Shown here: in pieces, positions 18,637 through 27,871 of the stretch | Layout: each line of letters starts with the position of its first letter | Position numbering within the stretch: position 1 is the first letter of the stretch | From: Clostridium rhizosphaerae | GTDB lineage: Bacteria > Bacillota > Clostridia > Clostridiales > Clostridiaceae | NCBI RefSeq assembly: GCF_016765585.1 | Contig: NZ_JAESWC010000001.1 | Span: forward strand, 1 to 64,000 | Reading direction: 5' to 3' | DNA: 64,000 bases | Program-made: the position numbers and the translations under genes | The notes under the pieces: model-generated | What the model was told of the DNA's origin: nothing | The model's input: the letters and a program-made list of their open reading frames with translations, nothing else | The model's database searches: none

Positions 18637-19686
18637 CTAACTATCCAAATACTGATACATATCCATAGGTATTCTATCAATAATTTCTCTTTCAATTATG
18701 TAATGAATGTAATTTCCCTCTCTTTTTTTGCGAAGGATACCTGCTTCATACATAAACTTTAGGTGCTTTGACACTCCTGCTTCTGTCATTGCCAAGTCTT
18801 TTGCAATAGCTTGAGTGCTGTTAACTTTCTTATAAATACATCTTAAAATTTTAAGCCTTGTCTCATCTCCTAAAGATTTCATAGTTATAAACAAGTCTAG
18901 AGGCACTTCTTCCGCTGACTTCTCCAAATTTACCCTTATAGTAAATTGAAGGCTTTTTCCTTCTTCTATATCAATAAGCAGATGTGGATCTATAAAGCTG
19001 CTTATAGTTATATATACCTTATTTATAGAAGTAAAAGGTACAGTAAACAAAGTGTATTTATGAAAAAGAAAAGCCTTGTCCGTAGTCTCAATTCTCGTAT
19101 GAATCTTTGGAGCGTATTCTTTAAGACCTATATCTTCGCATAATGCTGTTTCTTTTTTTAGTTTCCTAATAAGAAGAGGTTCAATAAATCTGAGTTCTCT
19201 TTCAAAGTAAAGATAATAGTATTTTTTAAGACATGCAATAAATCTTCTCTTAAAGCCTTCTGGATTATTAAAAATCCTTGCCTGTACTTCGCTTATCTTT
19301 GTAAAATCACCATTATAGGAAGCTTTTCTGATACACTTTTCAACTTCTTCTCTGCTTAAGCTTTGTCGTAAAATTATATATACAAACTCTACAATATCCA
19401 TTTCAGCGATACATTCTAGCGAAGCAATAATATCCAGGTCGTTAACTCTATAAACAATATTCTTAAAGTCCATAACAGTAAGCCACTCATAGTAATTATT
19501 TCCAAAATACATTATCTCTTCATATAAATCTGTATCCATTCTTTCCTTTATATCTCTGTACCAATTAAGCCTGCTTAAATGATGCTCTGGTTTTGTTATT
19601 ACGTGAAGACTGCAGAGCATTTCAAAGTATGGCGAATATATAAACTCTATATTCCAATTAAATTCATTGTAATCATAAAGCTTCAT
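18637..19686 (-). CDS. ArsR-type regulator with long N-terminal domain
   Basis: The 349-aa protein has a long N-terminal region of unknown fold (about 1-250, resembling DUF5937-type N-termini) and a C-terminal ArsR winged helix: FITMKSLGDETRLKILRCI, then TEAGVSKHLKFMYEAGILRKKREGNYIHYII. No metal-binding ELCVCD motif is seen. It lies downstream of an ABC exporter operon on the same strand, so it probably regulates it. Its ribosome site (GTGAAAGGAAG) comes from a remnant of the two-hairpin repeat. Confidence 0.85.
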   Translation of the reverse strand: MKLYDYNEFNWNIEFIYSPYFEMLCSLHVITKPEHHLSRLNWYRDIKERMDTDLYEEIMYFGNNYYEWLTVMDFKNIVYRVNDLDIIASLECIAEMDIVEFVYIILRQSLSREEVEKCIRKASYNGDFTKISEVQARIFNNPEGFKRRFIACLKKYYYLYFERELRFIEPLLIRKLKKETALCEDIGLKEYAPKIHTRIETTDKAFLFHKYTLFTVPFTSINKVYITISSFIDPHLLIDIEEGKSLQFTIRVNLEKSAEEVPLDLFITMKSLGDETRLKILRCIYKKVNSTQAIAKDLAMTEAGVSKHLKFMYEAGILRKKREGNYIHYIIEREIIDRIPMDMYQYLDS

Positions 19687-19690
19687 AATA

Positions 19691-19730
19691 TCTTCCTTTC
19701 ACTAGGAACACTGGGAATCTTAGAGTGCTT
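19691..19730 (-). repeat. Remnant of the two-hairpin repeat before the ArsR gene
   Basis: On the minus strand, CCCAGTGTTCCTAGTGAAAGGAAG matches in pieces the tail CCCAGTATTTCGAGTGAAAGGAG at 41389, preceded by GCACTCTAAGATT. Only the right part of hairpin B and the tail remain. Confidence 0.6.
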
Positions 19731-19757
19731 ACTTTAGGATTATTATAGCATATTTAT

Positions 19758-20573
19758 TTAAAATAAAGACATACTCCCTGTTTCCTTAGCATGAGCTTCG
19801 CCTGTTTTAAGAAAAAATATGGTTATTACCATCATTATGGCTCCTATGATAATGCTGACTAATATGAAGTTTTTTAAATCATAAATACTTTCATTATTAA
19901 GGAGGGCCCTCCTTAATAACTCAGCAGCATAGGTTAAAGGAAAAACATAACTTATACCCTTGGCCCAAAGTGGAAATACTGCTGTGGGAACTTTAATTCC
20001 TGCAAAGATTTCCATTGGCTCCTCTAATATAGTGAAAAGAAAACCTGTATCTCTAGAATATAAAAACAGTGAATTTAAAAGCATTCCCCACAGCAGGGAA
20101 AGTACTATTACAAGCATAATTCCAATCAAAGCTGAAGCAATATTAGCATTAAAAGCATTGCCTTTTATATATAAAATAACTCCAGAAAACACTACAAATA
20201 GCCATACGCTTTCAAACACAGAAGAAATGGCATTCCCTAAAACAAAAGCAAGCCTGTTTCCCGGAGTTAAATAGATAAGTTCAAGGGTACCAAAAATTCT
20301 CTCAGTGGAAAATCTCCAGGCTGACTGAACTAGAGATCTGAAAAAACTCATAGAAACATAACCAATTAGAACAAATAAAATAACATTTGAGCTATTTAGG
20401 TAAGTTATATGGTTTCTAATCTTATCCATATTAAAAGGCTTATATCCGTAATATGTTGACAGGAAAACAAGCATAGGCCAAAAGAACAAGGAAATATATA
20501 TGGATTTATTATGAAAATAATTCTTATGCTGCTTGACCATTTCAGCTCTTACAACCTTTAAAAAATATATCAT
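19758..20573 (-). CDS. ABC-2 type permease
   Basis: The 271-aa protein has six hydrophobic segments and the ABC-2 pattern: N-terminal FLKVVRAEMVKQHKNYFHNKSIYISLFFWPML, central RIFGTLELIYLTPGNRLAFVLGNAI, and a late FPLTYAAELLRRALLNNES. It forms half of an exporter with the ATPase directly upstream (2-nt gap) and the second permease at 21563. The exported substrate is unknown. Confidence 0.9.
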   Translation of the reverse strand: MIYFLKVVRAEMVKQHKNYFHNKSIYISLFFWPMLVFLSTYYGYKPFNMDKIRNHITYLNSSNVILFVLIGYVSMSFFRSLVQSAWRFSTERIFGTLELIYLTPGNRLAFVLGNAISSVFESVWLFVVFSGVILYIKGNAFNANIASALIGIMLVIVLSLLWGMLLNSLFLYSRDTGFLFTILEEPMEIFAGIKVPTAVFPLWAKGISYVFPLTYAAELLRRALLNNESIYDLKNFILVSIIIGAIMMVITIFFLKTGEAHAKETGSMSLF

Positions 20574-20575
20574 TT

Positions 20576-21550
20576 TTAAGCCCCCTTTGATAATTTTATA
20601 ATAGCATCCTCAAGCTTTGGTTCTTTTGTGTAAAAGCTTTTGATAGGCATTTTATGCTTTATTAAAAGACTAGCTATCTCATTGCTTAAATCCATCTTAG
20701 ATTTAAAAGTATACAGCATATTTTTCTCATCCAGCTCTATATTACATCCCTCAATGCCTCTGCATATCTTAAATATTTCTTCATTAAGCTTTGTGTTCAT
20801 AATATAAGTTTCCATACAAAGGGTCTTTTCCTCCATGCCCATTAAAGCAAGCTGCTTTGGTGTTCCCTCTGCAATTATAAGCCCTTTATCCATGATATAA
20901 ATATATTCGCAAAGCTCTTCAACCTCAGGCATGTAATGAGAGGTTAAAAGTATGGACTTACCTTCGGAATATGCAATTCTCTTTACATGCTCTCTAAGTT
21001 CCTTTGCAATAGCAGCATCAAGCCCTAAGGTAGGCTCATCCATAAAAATATAGCTTGGATTATTTATCAAGCCTCTTGCAATTTGAAGTCTTTGCTTCAT
21101 CCCCTTTGAATATCTCTCAACGGGAATATCCTGACTTTCTTTAAGTCCCACCAGTTCCATCAAATAATCTATTCTTCTGTCCAATTCTTTATTTTCAATA
21201 TTATATAACTGTCCGTAGTACCAAAGGTTTTCCCTTCCAGTAAGCCTCCAATAAATCATCCTTTCCCCGCCAGCTACCATATTTATCTTTTTCTTTACTT
21301 CAGCAGAGTTTTTAACTGCATCTATGCCGTCTATAGTAATTTTACCTTCTGTAGGTGTTAAAAGAGTTGAAAGCATTTTTATTGTTGTTGTTTTTCCTGC
21401 CCCATTTATGCCTAATAGACCAACAATCTGCCCCTCATTTATTCTGAAATTGATACCTCTTACTGCTTCAACTCTGCTTTTTTCAGCTTTAAAAAACCCC
21501 TTTTTAGTTTTTTGAACATAAACCTTCTTTAAATTTTCTGCAATTAACAT
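20576..21550 (-). CDS. ABC transporter ATP-binding protein
   Basis: The 324-aa protein has Walker A GINGAGKTTTIKML (about 46), signature YSKGMKQRL, Walker B YIFMDEPTLGLD and the switch His in LLTSHYMPE, followed by a C-terminal extension of about 90 residues typical of ABC-2 exporters (CcmA/NatA type). It drives the two permeases encoded on either side. AGGAGG-like sequence precedes the ATG. Confidence 0.95.
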   Translation of the reverse strand: MLIAENLKKVYVQKTKKGFFKAEKSRVEAVRGINFRINEGQIVGLLGINGAGKTTTIKMLSTLLTPTEGKITIDGIDAVKNSAEVKKKINMVAGGERMIYWRLTGRENLWYYGQLYNIENKELDRRIDYLMELVGLKESQDIPVERYSKGMKQRLQIARGLINNPSYIFMDEPTLGLDAAIAKELREHVKRIAYSEGKSILLTSHYMPEVEELCEYIYIMDKGLIIAEGTPKQLALMGMEEKTLCMETYIMNTKLNEEIFKICRGIEGCNIELDEKNMLYTFKSKMDLSNEIASLLIKHKMPIKSFYTKEPKLEDAIIKLSKGA

Positions 21551-21562
21551 ATATCTTTCCTC

Positions 21563-22375
21563 CTAACCAAATACTTTTTCAAGTGCTATTTTTTCTACTC
21601 TTTTAAGAAGAATAAAACCCAAAACACAGTAAATCATACTAAGTATTATCAAATAACTAAATGAATTTACCTGTTCTAATATACCTATTCCACTTATTGT
21701 GCTGTTTCTAATAATGTCAAAAGAAGCTGTTACAGGTAAGAGCTTTCCTAAATATTGAAGCGGTACTGGCAAATATTCAATCGGAAAGGTAACTCCGCAA
21801 ACTAAAAACATAAGAGCAAACAAGGTATTTTGAGATATATAAGTATCTCTAAAATAAAGCATTACTGCTGCCAATACCAAGGATAGTGAAAAGTAAGCAA
21901 ACAGAGAAAATACAAAACCTATAATAAAGGAAAGAAGATTTATGTGAGAAAAGTCTGCCCCAAAGAATAAACTTATAACTATCATTACTATAATCTCAAA
22001 GCTGGTAGTTATGGTCTGCTGAAGCATATTGCCGCAAAAATACTGAATCCTGTTAAAGGGTGCAATCATTAGGCTGTCCAGTGTCCCTTCCCTAAGTTCT
22101 GTTATAAGACTTCTGCTTACATTAAGACAGGTTCTGACTACGAAAAGATAAAGAGCGGTCCCCACTATTACATAGCTCATGTAATCTCCGGTTCCTGAGT
22201 AAGCTTTAAAGGTATCATCAAGATTTCCCTTAAATAAAAGCTGATACATGAAAAATGCTGATAAAACTGTGTAGATTCCAGTGAGAGTGTTTCCAATAAA
22301 AAAATCTTTTGGATAAGCTCTTAGCTGCATGATGAAGTTTCTTTTAAAGGTTGCCTTTAGGATTTTCAAATTCAT
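21563..22375 (-). CDS. ABC-2 type permease
   Basis: The ATG at 22375 is chosen because AAGGGGG lies 7 nt upstream; the longer frame adds 15 residues. The 270-aa protein has six hydrophobic segments, LRAYPKDFFIGNTLTG near the start and ELREGTLDSLMIAPFNRIQYFCGNML in the middle, typical of ABC-2 permeases. It opens the operon permease-ATPase-permease-ArsR. The leader carries a duplicated segment and a palindrome. Confidence 0.9.
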   Translation of the reverse strand: MNLKILKATFKRNFIMQLRAYPKDFFIGNTLTGIYTVLSAFFMYQLLFKGNLDDTFKAYSGTGDYMSYVIVGTALYLFVVRTCLNVSRSLITELREGTLDSLMIAPFNRIQYFCGNMLQQTITTSFEIIVMIVISLFFGADFSHINLLSFIIGFVFSLFAYFSLSLVLAAVMLYFRDTYISQNTLFALMFLVCGVTFPIEYLPVPLQYLGKLLPVTASFDIIRNSTISGIGILEQVNSFSYLIILSMIYCVLGFILLKRVEKIALEKVFG

Positions 22376-22383
22376 TAATATAC

Positions 22384-22445
22384 CCCCTTGTATTTCTCTG
22401 AGCCACATAAGGATTATCAATCCTTATGCCCCTTGTATTTCTCTG
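22384..22445 (-). repeat. Direct repeat flanking a palindrome in the ABC operon leader
   Basis: A 17-bp sequence, CCCCTTGTATTTCTCTG on the plus strand, occurs perfectly at 22384-22400 and 22429-22445. Between them lies the palindrome CATAAGGATT, 3 nt, AATCCTTATG (22406-22428). On the mRNA each copy ends in AAGGGG, so the duplication also copies the ribosome site. Confidence 0.8.
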
Positions 22446-22498
22446 GAGTCACAAAATGATACATAATTATTTTGCTTTTCCAAAATTTTGATTAGCTA

Positions 22499-22512
22499 TT
22501 TGGTTAACCAAA
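22499..22512. promoter_or_regulatory. Candidate operator of the ABC operon
   Basis: The perfect 14-bp palindrome TTTGGTTAACCAAA lies about 20-30 nt downstream of the predicted transcription start, a position suited to repression. The ArsR regulator at the end of the operon is the obvious candidate binder. Confidence 0.5.
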
Positions 22513-22537
22513 ATCGCCCAAATCTTAGGGCAGAGGT

Positions 22538-22566
22538 ATTATAAGCAGGAGGGATAATATTGTCAA
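22538..22566 (-). promoter_or_regulatory. Sigma-A promoter of the ABC exporter operon
   Basis: Perfect -35 TTGACA, 17-bp spacer and -10 TATAAT on the minus strand. The 5' leader is about 155 nt and holds the operator palindrome and the duplicated segment. I see nothing further in 22567-22722 apart from a probable divergent promoter for the AraC gene. Confidence 0.85.
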
Positions 22567-22722
22567 TAATAAATCTAAATAATTACTTCTTAATTTAGTT
22601 GATGTTTTATCATGCTTGTAATATAAATTCTACAGTGATACAATGAACAACATAAATACAACTTTGTATTATATTTACATTTTATTAATTGTATTTACAA
22701 ATCAAATTCAGGCAGGTGTTTT

Positions 22723-23562
22723 ATGCCAAACCTTAATAATATATTTCGCCCATTAACCTCTCATCCATTTAAAGATAATGAAACATACACAGAAATAGAG
22801 CCCTGCGATGCTCTAAAGCCATATATCCGCTGTTTTTGGGGAACTCCAAAGCCTTGCTTGAACTCTATTTCAAAATGTACAAATTTTAGTTTGGTCACAC
22901 CAGATACCTGTATGGATATTATCTTTAACATAAACCATGATGATAATAAAACAGAAAATCTATTCTGCGGAATAAATGATATATCCTTTGCATCTCAAGT
23001 ACAGAATGTTAAACAAGAAATTTCATGCTTTGCAATAAGATTTTACTTCTGGGCAGTACCTTTGTTTTCGAACAATTCTATGAGGGATGCTATGAATACC
23101 TTTGTTGATGTTGAAGCTTATTTTGAAGATTTTCACAGGCAGCTTGAACCAATTTTAATTGATAAGCATTTTATTAGTGAAAGAGTTGCAGCAGCTGAGG
23201 AGTATCTTCTAAAAAAGCTTAATTTAGGCAGACAAAACAATAATGTAATGAACAGCATTTACTATATTTTAAAGGCAAAAGGTACATTTCAAATCTCAGA
23301 ACTTACACATTATACTGCGGTGGGTCAAAGACAGCTGGAAAGATTATTTCTAGAGTTCACCGGTATAACTCCAAAAAAGCTTTCGAAGCTTATAAGATAT
23401 CAATATTTATGGCAGGACATTGTATGCAATCCAAAGTTTTGCATACAAGATGCTGTGTTTAGATATAACTTTACAGATCAGGCTCATCTTTTAAAAGAAT
23501 TTAAAAAGTATCATTCAATGACACCTTCCGAAGGAAGAGCTTTTGCTTATAGAAACAGGTAA
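22723..23562 (+). CDS. AraC-family transcriptional regulator
   Basis: The 279-aa protein has an N-terminal sensing domain of the DUF6597 type (YTEIEPCDALKPYIRCFWGTPKP, VTPDTCMDIIFNIN) and a C-terminal AraC DNA-binding domain (about 185-279: ISELTHYTAVGQRQLERLFLEFTGITPKKLSKLIRYQ, then DAVFRYNFTDQAHLLKEFKKYHSMTPSEGR). It is divergent from the ABC operon. The prenyltransferase-like gene downstream is 67 nt away and may be its target. Confidence 0.9.
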   Translation: MPNLNNIFRPLTSHPFKDNETYTEIEPCDALKPYIRCFWGTPKPCLNSISKCTNFSLVTPDTCMDIIFNINHDDNKTENLFCGINDISFASQVQNVKQEISCFAIRFYFWAVPLFSNNSMRDAMNTFVDVEAYFEDFHRQLEPILIDKHFISERVAAAEEYLLKKLNLGRQNNNVMNSIYYILKAKGTFQISELTHYTAVGQRQLERLFLEFTGITPKKLSKLIRYQYLWQDIVCNPKFCIQDAVFRYNFTDQAHLLKEFKKYHSMTPSEGRAFAYRNR

Positions 23563-23629
23563 TGTCGTATTTTTACAATATAATTAAGTTTATTTATTAT
23601 ATACTAAAAACAGAAAATGAGGTGAAACT

Positions 23630-24544
23630 ATGGAAAAGCTGAAAAAAGAGCAATTAGAAAAAGTGGAAAAATGGATATACGAAAATGCAAGACCACTGGA
23701 AGTAGCCAAGTGGAAGCTTCTTTGGAACAATGGTTCTAAAGATGAGTTATTAAAAGAAATGCTAAAATATCAGAATGCTGACGGAGGCTTTGGAAATGCT
23801 TTTGAGTCGGACATGCTACTTCCAAAGTCCTCCGCTATTGTTTCAACAGAAGCAATCTTTACAATGCTTAATTTCGATCTAGATGTAACTGAGAAATGGT
23901 TTTTAGACCTTCTAAATTATTTTATGAAAACAAAACAGAATACCCCATCTTACTGGGAGGCTGTGCCAAAGGAAGTAGAAGACTATCCTCGCGCTCCCTG
24001 GTGGAATTACAGCCCTGATACTGAGTTTTCACCAAACCCTTGTGCTGTAGTTGCTGCTGCAATGCTTTTATATGGAAACAATGAGCAGAAAACTCTTGGA
24101 AATGAAATTGCAGAAAGGTGTATTTCTCTTTTAAAAAGTGATAAGGCTGTTGGAGACCACGATATTTATTGTATTCAAAAGTTATTTATTGCTCTTGAAA
24201 AAACAGGCTCTGAGCTTTTGAATGAAGAGGTCCGCAAGGCAATGAATAAGAGAATACTAAGCAATATATGTTTAAAGCCTGAAGAATATATGAATTACGT
24301 GGCTCAGCCACTTGACTTTATAGATTCTACTGAATCTCAATGGTATAATTTATTAAAAGAGCATATACCAATGAATATTGATTTTTGGATTAGTAATATT
24401 AATGATGAAGGTGTATGGACACCTAACTTCTCTTGGGGAGTAAATACACTTGAAGCAAGAAACGCCACAAAAAACTGGAAAGGTTATATGGCCGTAAAAA
24501 GAGTTAGAATTCTTAAGAATTTTGGTGCGATAGAAGAATTATAA
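23630..24544 (+). CDS. Prenyltransferase/terpenoid-cyclase-fold-like protein
   Basis: The 304-aa protein contains KYQNADGGFGNAFESDMLLPKSSAIVSTEAIFTML, a QW-like motif of the alpha-alpha toroid fold, and later NDEGVWTPNFSWG. Related clostridial proteins of this length are uncharacterised. No metal-binding or DDxD motif is obvious, so enzymatic activity is not supported. GAGGTGAAACT precedes the ATG and a terminator follows. Confidence 0.7.
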   Translation: MEKLKKEQLEKVEKWIYENARPLEVAKWKLLWNNGSKDELLKEMLKYQNADGGFGNAFESDMLLPKSSAIVSTEAIFTMLNFDLDVTEKWFLDLLNYFMKTKQNTPSYWEAVPKEVEDYPRAPWWNYSPDTEFSPNPCAVVAAAMLLYGNNEQKTLGNEIAERCISLLKSDKAVGDHDIYCIQKLFIALEKTGSELLNEEVRKAMNKRILSNICLKPEEYMNYVAQPLDFIDSTESQWYNLLKEHIPMNIDFWISNINDEGVWTPNFSWGVNTLEARNATKNWKGYMAVKRVRILKNFGAIEEL

Positions 24545-24547
24545 ATA

Positions 24548-24581
24548 AAAATGCTGTGAAATTAGAACTCACAGCATTTTT
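24548..24581. terminator. Bidirectional terminator
   Basis: AAAATGCTGTGA pairs with TCACAGCATTTT around a 9-nt loop, between convergent genes. Confidence 0.88.
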
Positions 24582-24586
24582 ATAAT

Positions 24587-25200
24587 TTACAACAACTCTC
24601 TCTTTTTAAAAGGCGCCATCATAAACCTCTTAGCTGACTTTATATTTGTAAGCCACTCAATATGTGCATCTTGTTTAGTATTAGAGAGTATCCTGGGAAC
24701 GAAAAACTTGGCGACTGTTTCAGGCTTATCTGCTAGAATATTGAACACTTTTTTAAACTGATCATCTTTCGTAACTGATGATATCTCTCCTGTAGGAGAT
24801 TTGGTTATAAACTCAGTAAGCATCATCCCTGGAGATAATCTTCCTACCTTCACGGGAGAATCTTTCAACTCCTTTGCTAGACCTTTTGTAAAGTAAGTTA
24901 ATGCACGTTTTGAAGTACCATATAGAATGGTCTTATTAATAATCATATCATTAGAGCCTAATCCTTCCATATTAAAAACCTGTCCGTGTCCCTGCTTTAG
25001 CATATTTTCAACTGCTACTTTCGAGCCGTACATAACACCTTTTATGTTTGTATTTACAACAGCATCAATATATTCGTCATCGGTGTCCCACATAAATTCA
25101 CGAGGACAGTTCTGTCCTGCATTATTAATCCAAATATCTATGCTTCCCCATTTCTTTACTGACCTAAGCCACAGGTTTCTAATTTCAGATATGTGGAAAA
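24587..25200 (-). pseudogene. 5'-truncated short-chain dehydrogenase/reductase
   Basis: The frame reads with family similarity from about 25195 downwards: VKKWGSIDIWINNAGQN (NNAG motif), GQVFNMEG, then YGTSKRALTYFTKGLAKEL with the catalytic YxxxK, and PGMMLTEF. The N-terminal Rossmann TGxxxGxG segment (about 60 residues) and any start codon are missing; the first ATG is at 25093. The similarity ends where a headless chemotaxis receptor begins on the opposite strand, so one deletion probably removed both 5' ends. The product cannot bind NAD(P) normally. Confidence 0.82.
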
Positions 25201-26184
25201 AACGAGGTTTCTATTCTTGGAGAGAGTTTTAATGAGATGCTTTTAAAGGTTTCAGGTATGATTAAAGGTATCCAAGCTAACACAACACAATTAGAAGAAC
25301 AGTCCGGTACCCTTTCAAAGGTTTCACTAGAATTAAGCAAGACTTCTTATGAGGTCTCAGGAGCTATAGGCGAAGTGGCTAACGGCGCTACAGAACAAGC
25401 TGCCGATTTAGTAAATATAAGCGGAATAATTCAAGACTTCGGAAATGACCTTGATAAAATTTCAAAGTTAGTTGTTAACGTTTATGGAAATTCTAAGCTC
25501 ATAAGCAGTAAAGCAGCTAACAGTAACTCTGAGCTTAAGGCACTAGTTGATTCAATAAAAAATATAGAACAATCCTTTGAGGGAGTCAGCGCCAAGATCG
25601 GCAAGCTCGGTTCTAACATTAATCAGATTCAGCAAATCACCAGTGCTATAAAAAGCATAGCTGACCAAACAAACCTTCTTGCACTTAATGCAGCCATTGA
25701 AGCTGCAAGAGCAGGAGAAGCGGGCAGAGGCTTCTCGGTAGTTGCAGATGAAATAAGAAAGCTTGCCGAGCAGTCTAAAGTATCCTCAGAAAATATAAAC
25801 AGGATTATTAGTGAAATTACCTCAGAAGCAAATGATGTAATTACTACAACTGATGCGGTAACCACAGAGCTCAAGGATCAATCCTCAATCATAGAAGGCT
25901 CTATAACATCTTTTAGAGACATAGTATCTTCCATGGAAGAAATAATTCCTCAAATAGAGCAAATAAATGGAGCTACAAAGCAAATAGACGAAAAGAAAGA
26001 AGATATCATTAAGAGAGTTGAGGCGGCTTCAGCAGTTGCAGAGGAAACTTCAGCATCCTCAGAAGAAATATCAGCCTCAGCTGAAGAAATGAACTCCTCC
26101 GCGGAAGAGGTATCTAATTCTTCTAAGCTTTTGAATGATGTTTCTCAAAAAATTTCTGCACAGTTAAATAGATTTAAAGTTTAA
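25183..26184 (+). pseudogene. 5'-truncated methyl-accepting chemotaxis protein
   Basis: Only the end of HAMP ([15 protein letters not shown]) and the full cytoplasmic signalling domain remain: the hairpin tip [38 protein letters not shown], flanked by methylation helices. The ligand-binding domain and transmembrane helices are absent. An ATG at 25237 preceded by TTGGAGAGAG could still express a soluble 315-aa signalling fragment able to interact with CheA/CheW; this is inference. The frame upstream of the ATG is open to 25183 and still encodes HAMP residues, which shows that the gene was longer. Confidence 0.85.
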
Positions 26185-26222
26185 AAAATAAGGAGCTTGT
26201 TTATGAAAGCTCCTTATTTTTT
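26184..26222 (+). terminator. Terminator after the chemotaxis gene
   Basis: AAAAATAAGGAGCTT pairs with AAGCTCCTTATTTTT around a 7-nt loop. Confidence 0.85.
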
Positions 26223-26307
26223 AATCAAGCAAACTCCTCACAATTATTATAATTTATCATAATCTATTAATAGTAAGATTAATAATTATTTTAAAAGGAG
26301 TATTTAT

Positions 26308-26835
26308 ATGTATTTCTATTGCCCTTATAAATGGAGAATTGATACACAAAAATTTGCAGCTGTTACTGGTATCGTTACAAAAATTGAGGATTTTAATCAA
26401 AGTCCAGATGATGCTTCAACAGGTTGTTACAAGTTAATGTCTATAGAGAGCAGCGACAAAGGACCAGTAAATTTTGTAATATCTCCTGAAACTTATTTTG
26501 TAGATTATGAAGTTATAAATGAAGGAGACACAGTAACTGGATTTTACGATGCAAACGCTCCGGCTATTCTTATTTATCCTCCTCAATATCCAGCAATTGT
26601 TGTGGCAAAAGATACTGAGTATCAAAATGTTGCTTTTGACTACTTTGACAATCAGCTTGTAAGCAGTAGTGGAAGCTTAAAATTGAATCTTGCTCCCTCA
26701 ACTGAAATAATACTGAAAAACAATCAGCCTTTTAACAGATATCCAGGAAACAGAAATCTAATTGTTATTTACGGACCTTCAACCAAAAGTATCCCTGCTC
26801 AGACTACTCCTTATAAAGTTATTGTTATGTGCTAA
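26308..26835 (+). CDS. Hypothetical 175-aa beta-rich protein
   Basis: I do not recognise a named family. The protein begins MYFYCPYKWRIDTQKFAAVTGIV and is mostly beta strand. TGIVTKIEDF, GDTVTGFYDANAP and KLNLAPSTEIILKNNQPF suggest an OB-fold or similar barrel. It ends VIVMC with a C-terminal Cys. No signal peptide is evident. AAAAGGAG precedes the ATG, and a terminator-like hairpin follows, so it is an isolated gene. Confidence 0.7.
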   Translation: MYFYCPYKWRIDTQKFAAVTGIVTKIEDFNQSPDDASTGCYKLMSIESSDKGPVNFVISPETYFVDYEVINEGDTVTGFYDANAPAILIYPPQYPAIVVAKDTEYQNVAFDYFDNQLVSSSGSLKLNLAPSTEIILKNNQPFNRYPGNRNLIVIYGPSTKSIPAQTTPYKVIVMC

Positions 26836-26921
26836 AGAAATAAAAACTATGATTTACTAAAAGTTGAACATCTCTATCAGACGATAAAAATATATAGGAG
26901 CTATTTTCCCTTATAGAGCAA

Positions 26922-26962
26922 AGCCTATATCTTAAATTGCCAAGCAATATAACATATAGGCT
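26922..26962. terminator. Terminator-like hairpin
   Basis: AGCCTATAT pairs with ATATAGGCT and is followed by CTTTTATTC. It lies between the convergent 175-aa gene and peptidase E. Confidence 0.6.
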
Positions 26963-27014
26963 AACTTTTATTCTTTTGTTGTGAATAACCTGTCAATAAC
27001 ATTTAATACTTACC

Positions 27015-27755
27015 CTAATTATATAACTCCTCTAATACTCTGAAGTCTGCCTCCTTAGCAATTACCTCTCGTATGATTTCTTCTCCCTTTTTATATACCC
27101 TATATGCATTGGCTTCTTTCCTTGTAGCAATTACACGATACCTGCCATCTACAAACTGAACAGCACAGTCGTTATCAATAGCTATACCAACATGTCCAAA
27201 ATCTTCTGTCATCAAATCCATCTTTTCCTTATAGCCTTCAAGATTATAATGTGGACATATTGTAAAAGGCACAAAGCCCATGCAATTAGCTCTAGTGTAA
27301 TCTGAAAATCCTTTAATTGTCTTAAAGCCTGCAGTATATTCCGTGTCAAAATAGTTTAGCCCCCAGCAGAGTGCTCCTGCGCTAATACCTGCAAATACTT
27401 TTCCTTCATTATAAGCCTCTTTAAGCATAGGTATAACATTAAAGCTTTTAAAAACTTCTAAAAGCTTTACTACAGAGCCGCCGCCTACATAAATAATATC
27501 TGCTGAAAATATCTTTTTACGTATTTCATCTTCAGCTGGCGTTTCATTTATTAAAAAGAGTATGTCTACCTCGCAGCCAAAGCGTCCCTCATAAATACTT
27601 CTATAAAGCTCGCAGTAACCAAGGTTATCCCCTCCTGCTGTAGGAACATAAAGCATCTTAGGCTGTTTTTTACCCGTAAGTTTTATAATTTCTTCATCAA
27701 TGAAATCCAAGGATGCCGGTGGTGTTACTCCCCCTATAGTCACTATTTTCCCCAT
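27015..27755 (-). CDS. Peptidase E-like serine peptidase (S51)
   Basis: The 246-aa protein has the S51 pattern: IIYVGGGSVVKLLE, the nucleophile elbow FAGISAGALCWG (Ser in GISAGA), and a following ICPHYNLEGYKE. S51 members such as PepE cleave N-terminal aspartyl dipeptides; others act as cyanophycinases. The size fits a PepE-like dipeptidase. It stands alone; GGAGGG precedes the ATG. Confidence 0.87.
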   Translation of the reverse strand: MGKIVTIGGVTPPASLDFIDEEIIKLTGKKQPKMLYVPTAGGDNLGYCELYRSIYEGRFGCEVDILFLINETPAEDEIRKKIFSADIIYVGGGSVVKLLEVFKSFNVIPMLKEAYNEGKVFAGISAGALCWGLNYFDTEYTAGFKTIKGFSDYTRANCMGFVPFTICPHYNLEGYKEKMDLMTEDFGHVGIAIDNDCAVQFVDGRYRVIATRKEANAYRVYKKGEEIIREVIAKEADFRVLEELYN

Positions 27756-27839
27756 AATAACCCTCCCGCAAATATAATTACAATTATTATACCATTTATA
27801 TCCATAACATTAAATTGAAATTTGTTTATAAAATAATAT

Positions 27840-27860
27840 AGCAGCCAATCCGGCTGCTAA
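27840..27860 (-). terminator. Terminator-like hairpin
   Basis: AGCAGCC pairs with GGCTGCT around a 5-nt loop, downstream of the membrane protein gene at 27872; the T-rich tract after it is interrupted. Confidence 0.6.
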
Positions 27861-27871
27861 GTCATTTTTTA

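Noticed and set aside
24927-25232. 101-codon plus-strand ORF across the SDR/MCP junction
   Set aside because: It is the reverse strand of SDR codons and has no homology; the frame exists because the SDR frame is open.
25237-26184. A naturally soluble chemotaxis receptor
   Set aside because: HAMP residues are encoded in frame upstream of the ATG and the opposite-strand SDR is truncated at the same point, so truncation is the simpler explanation.
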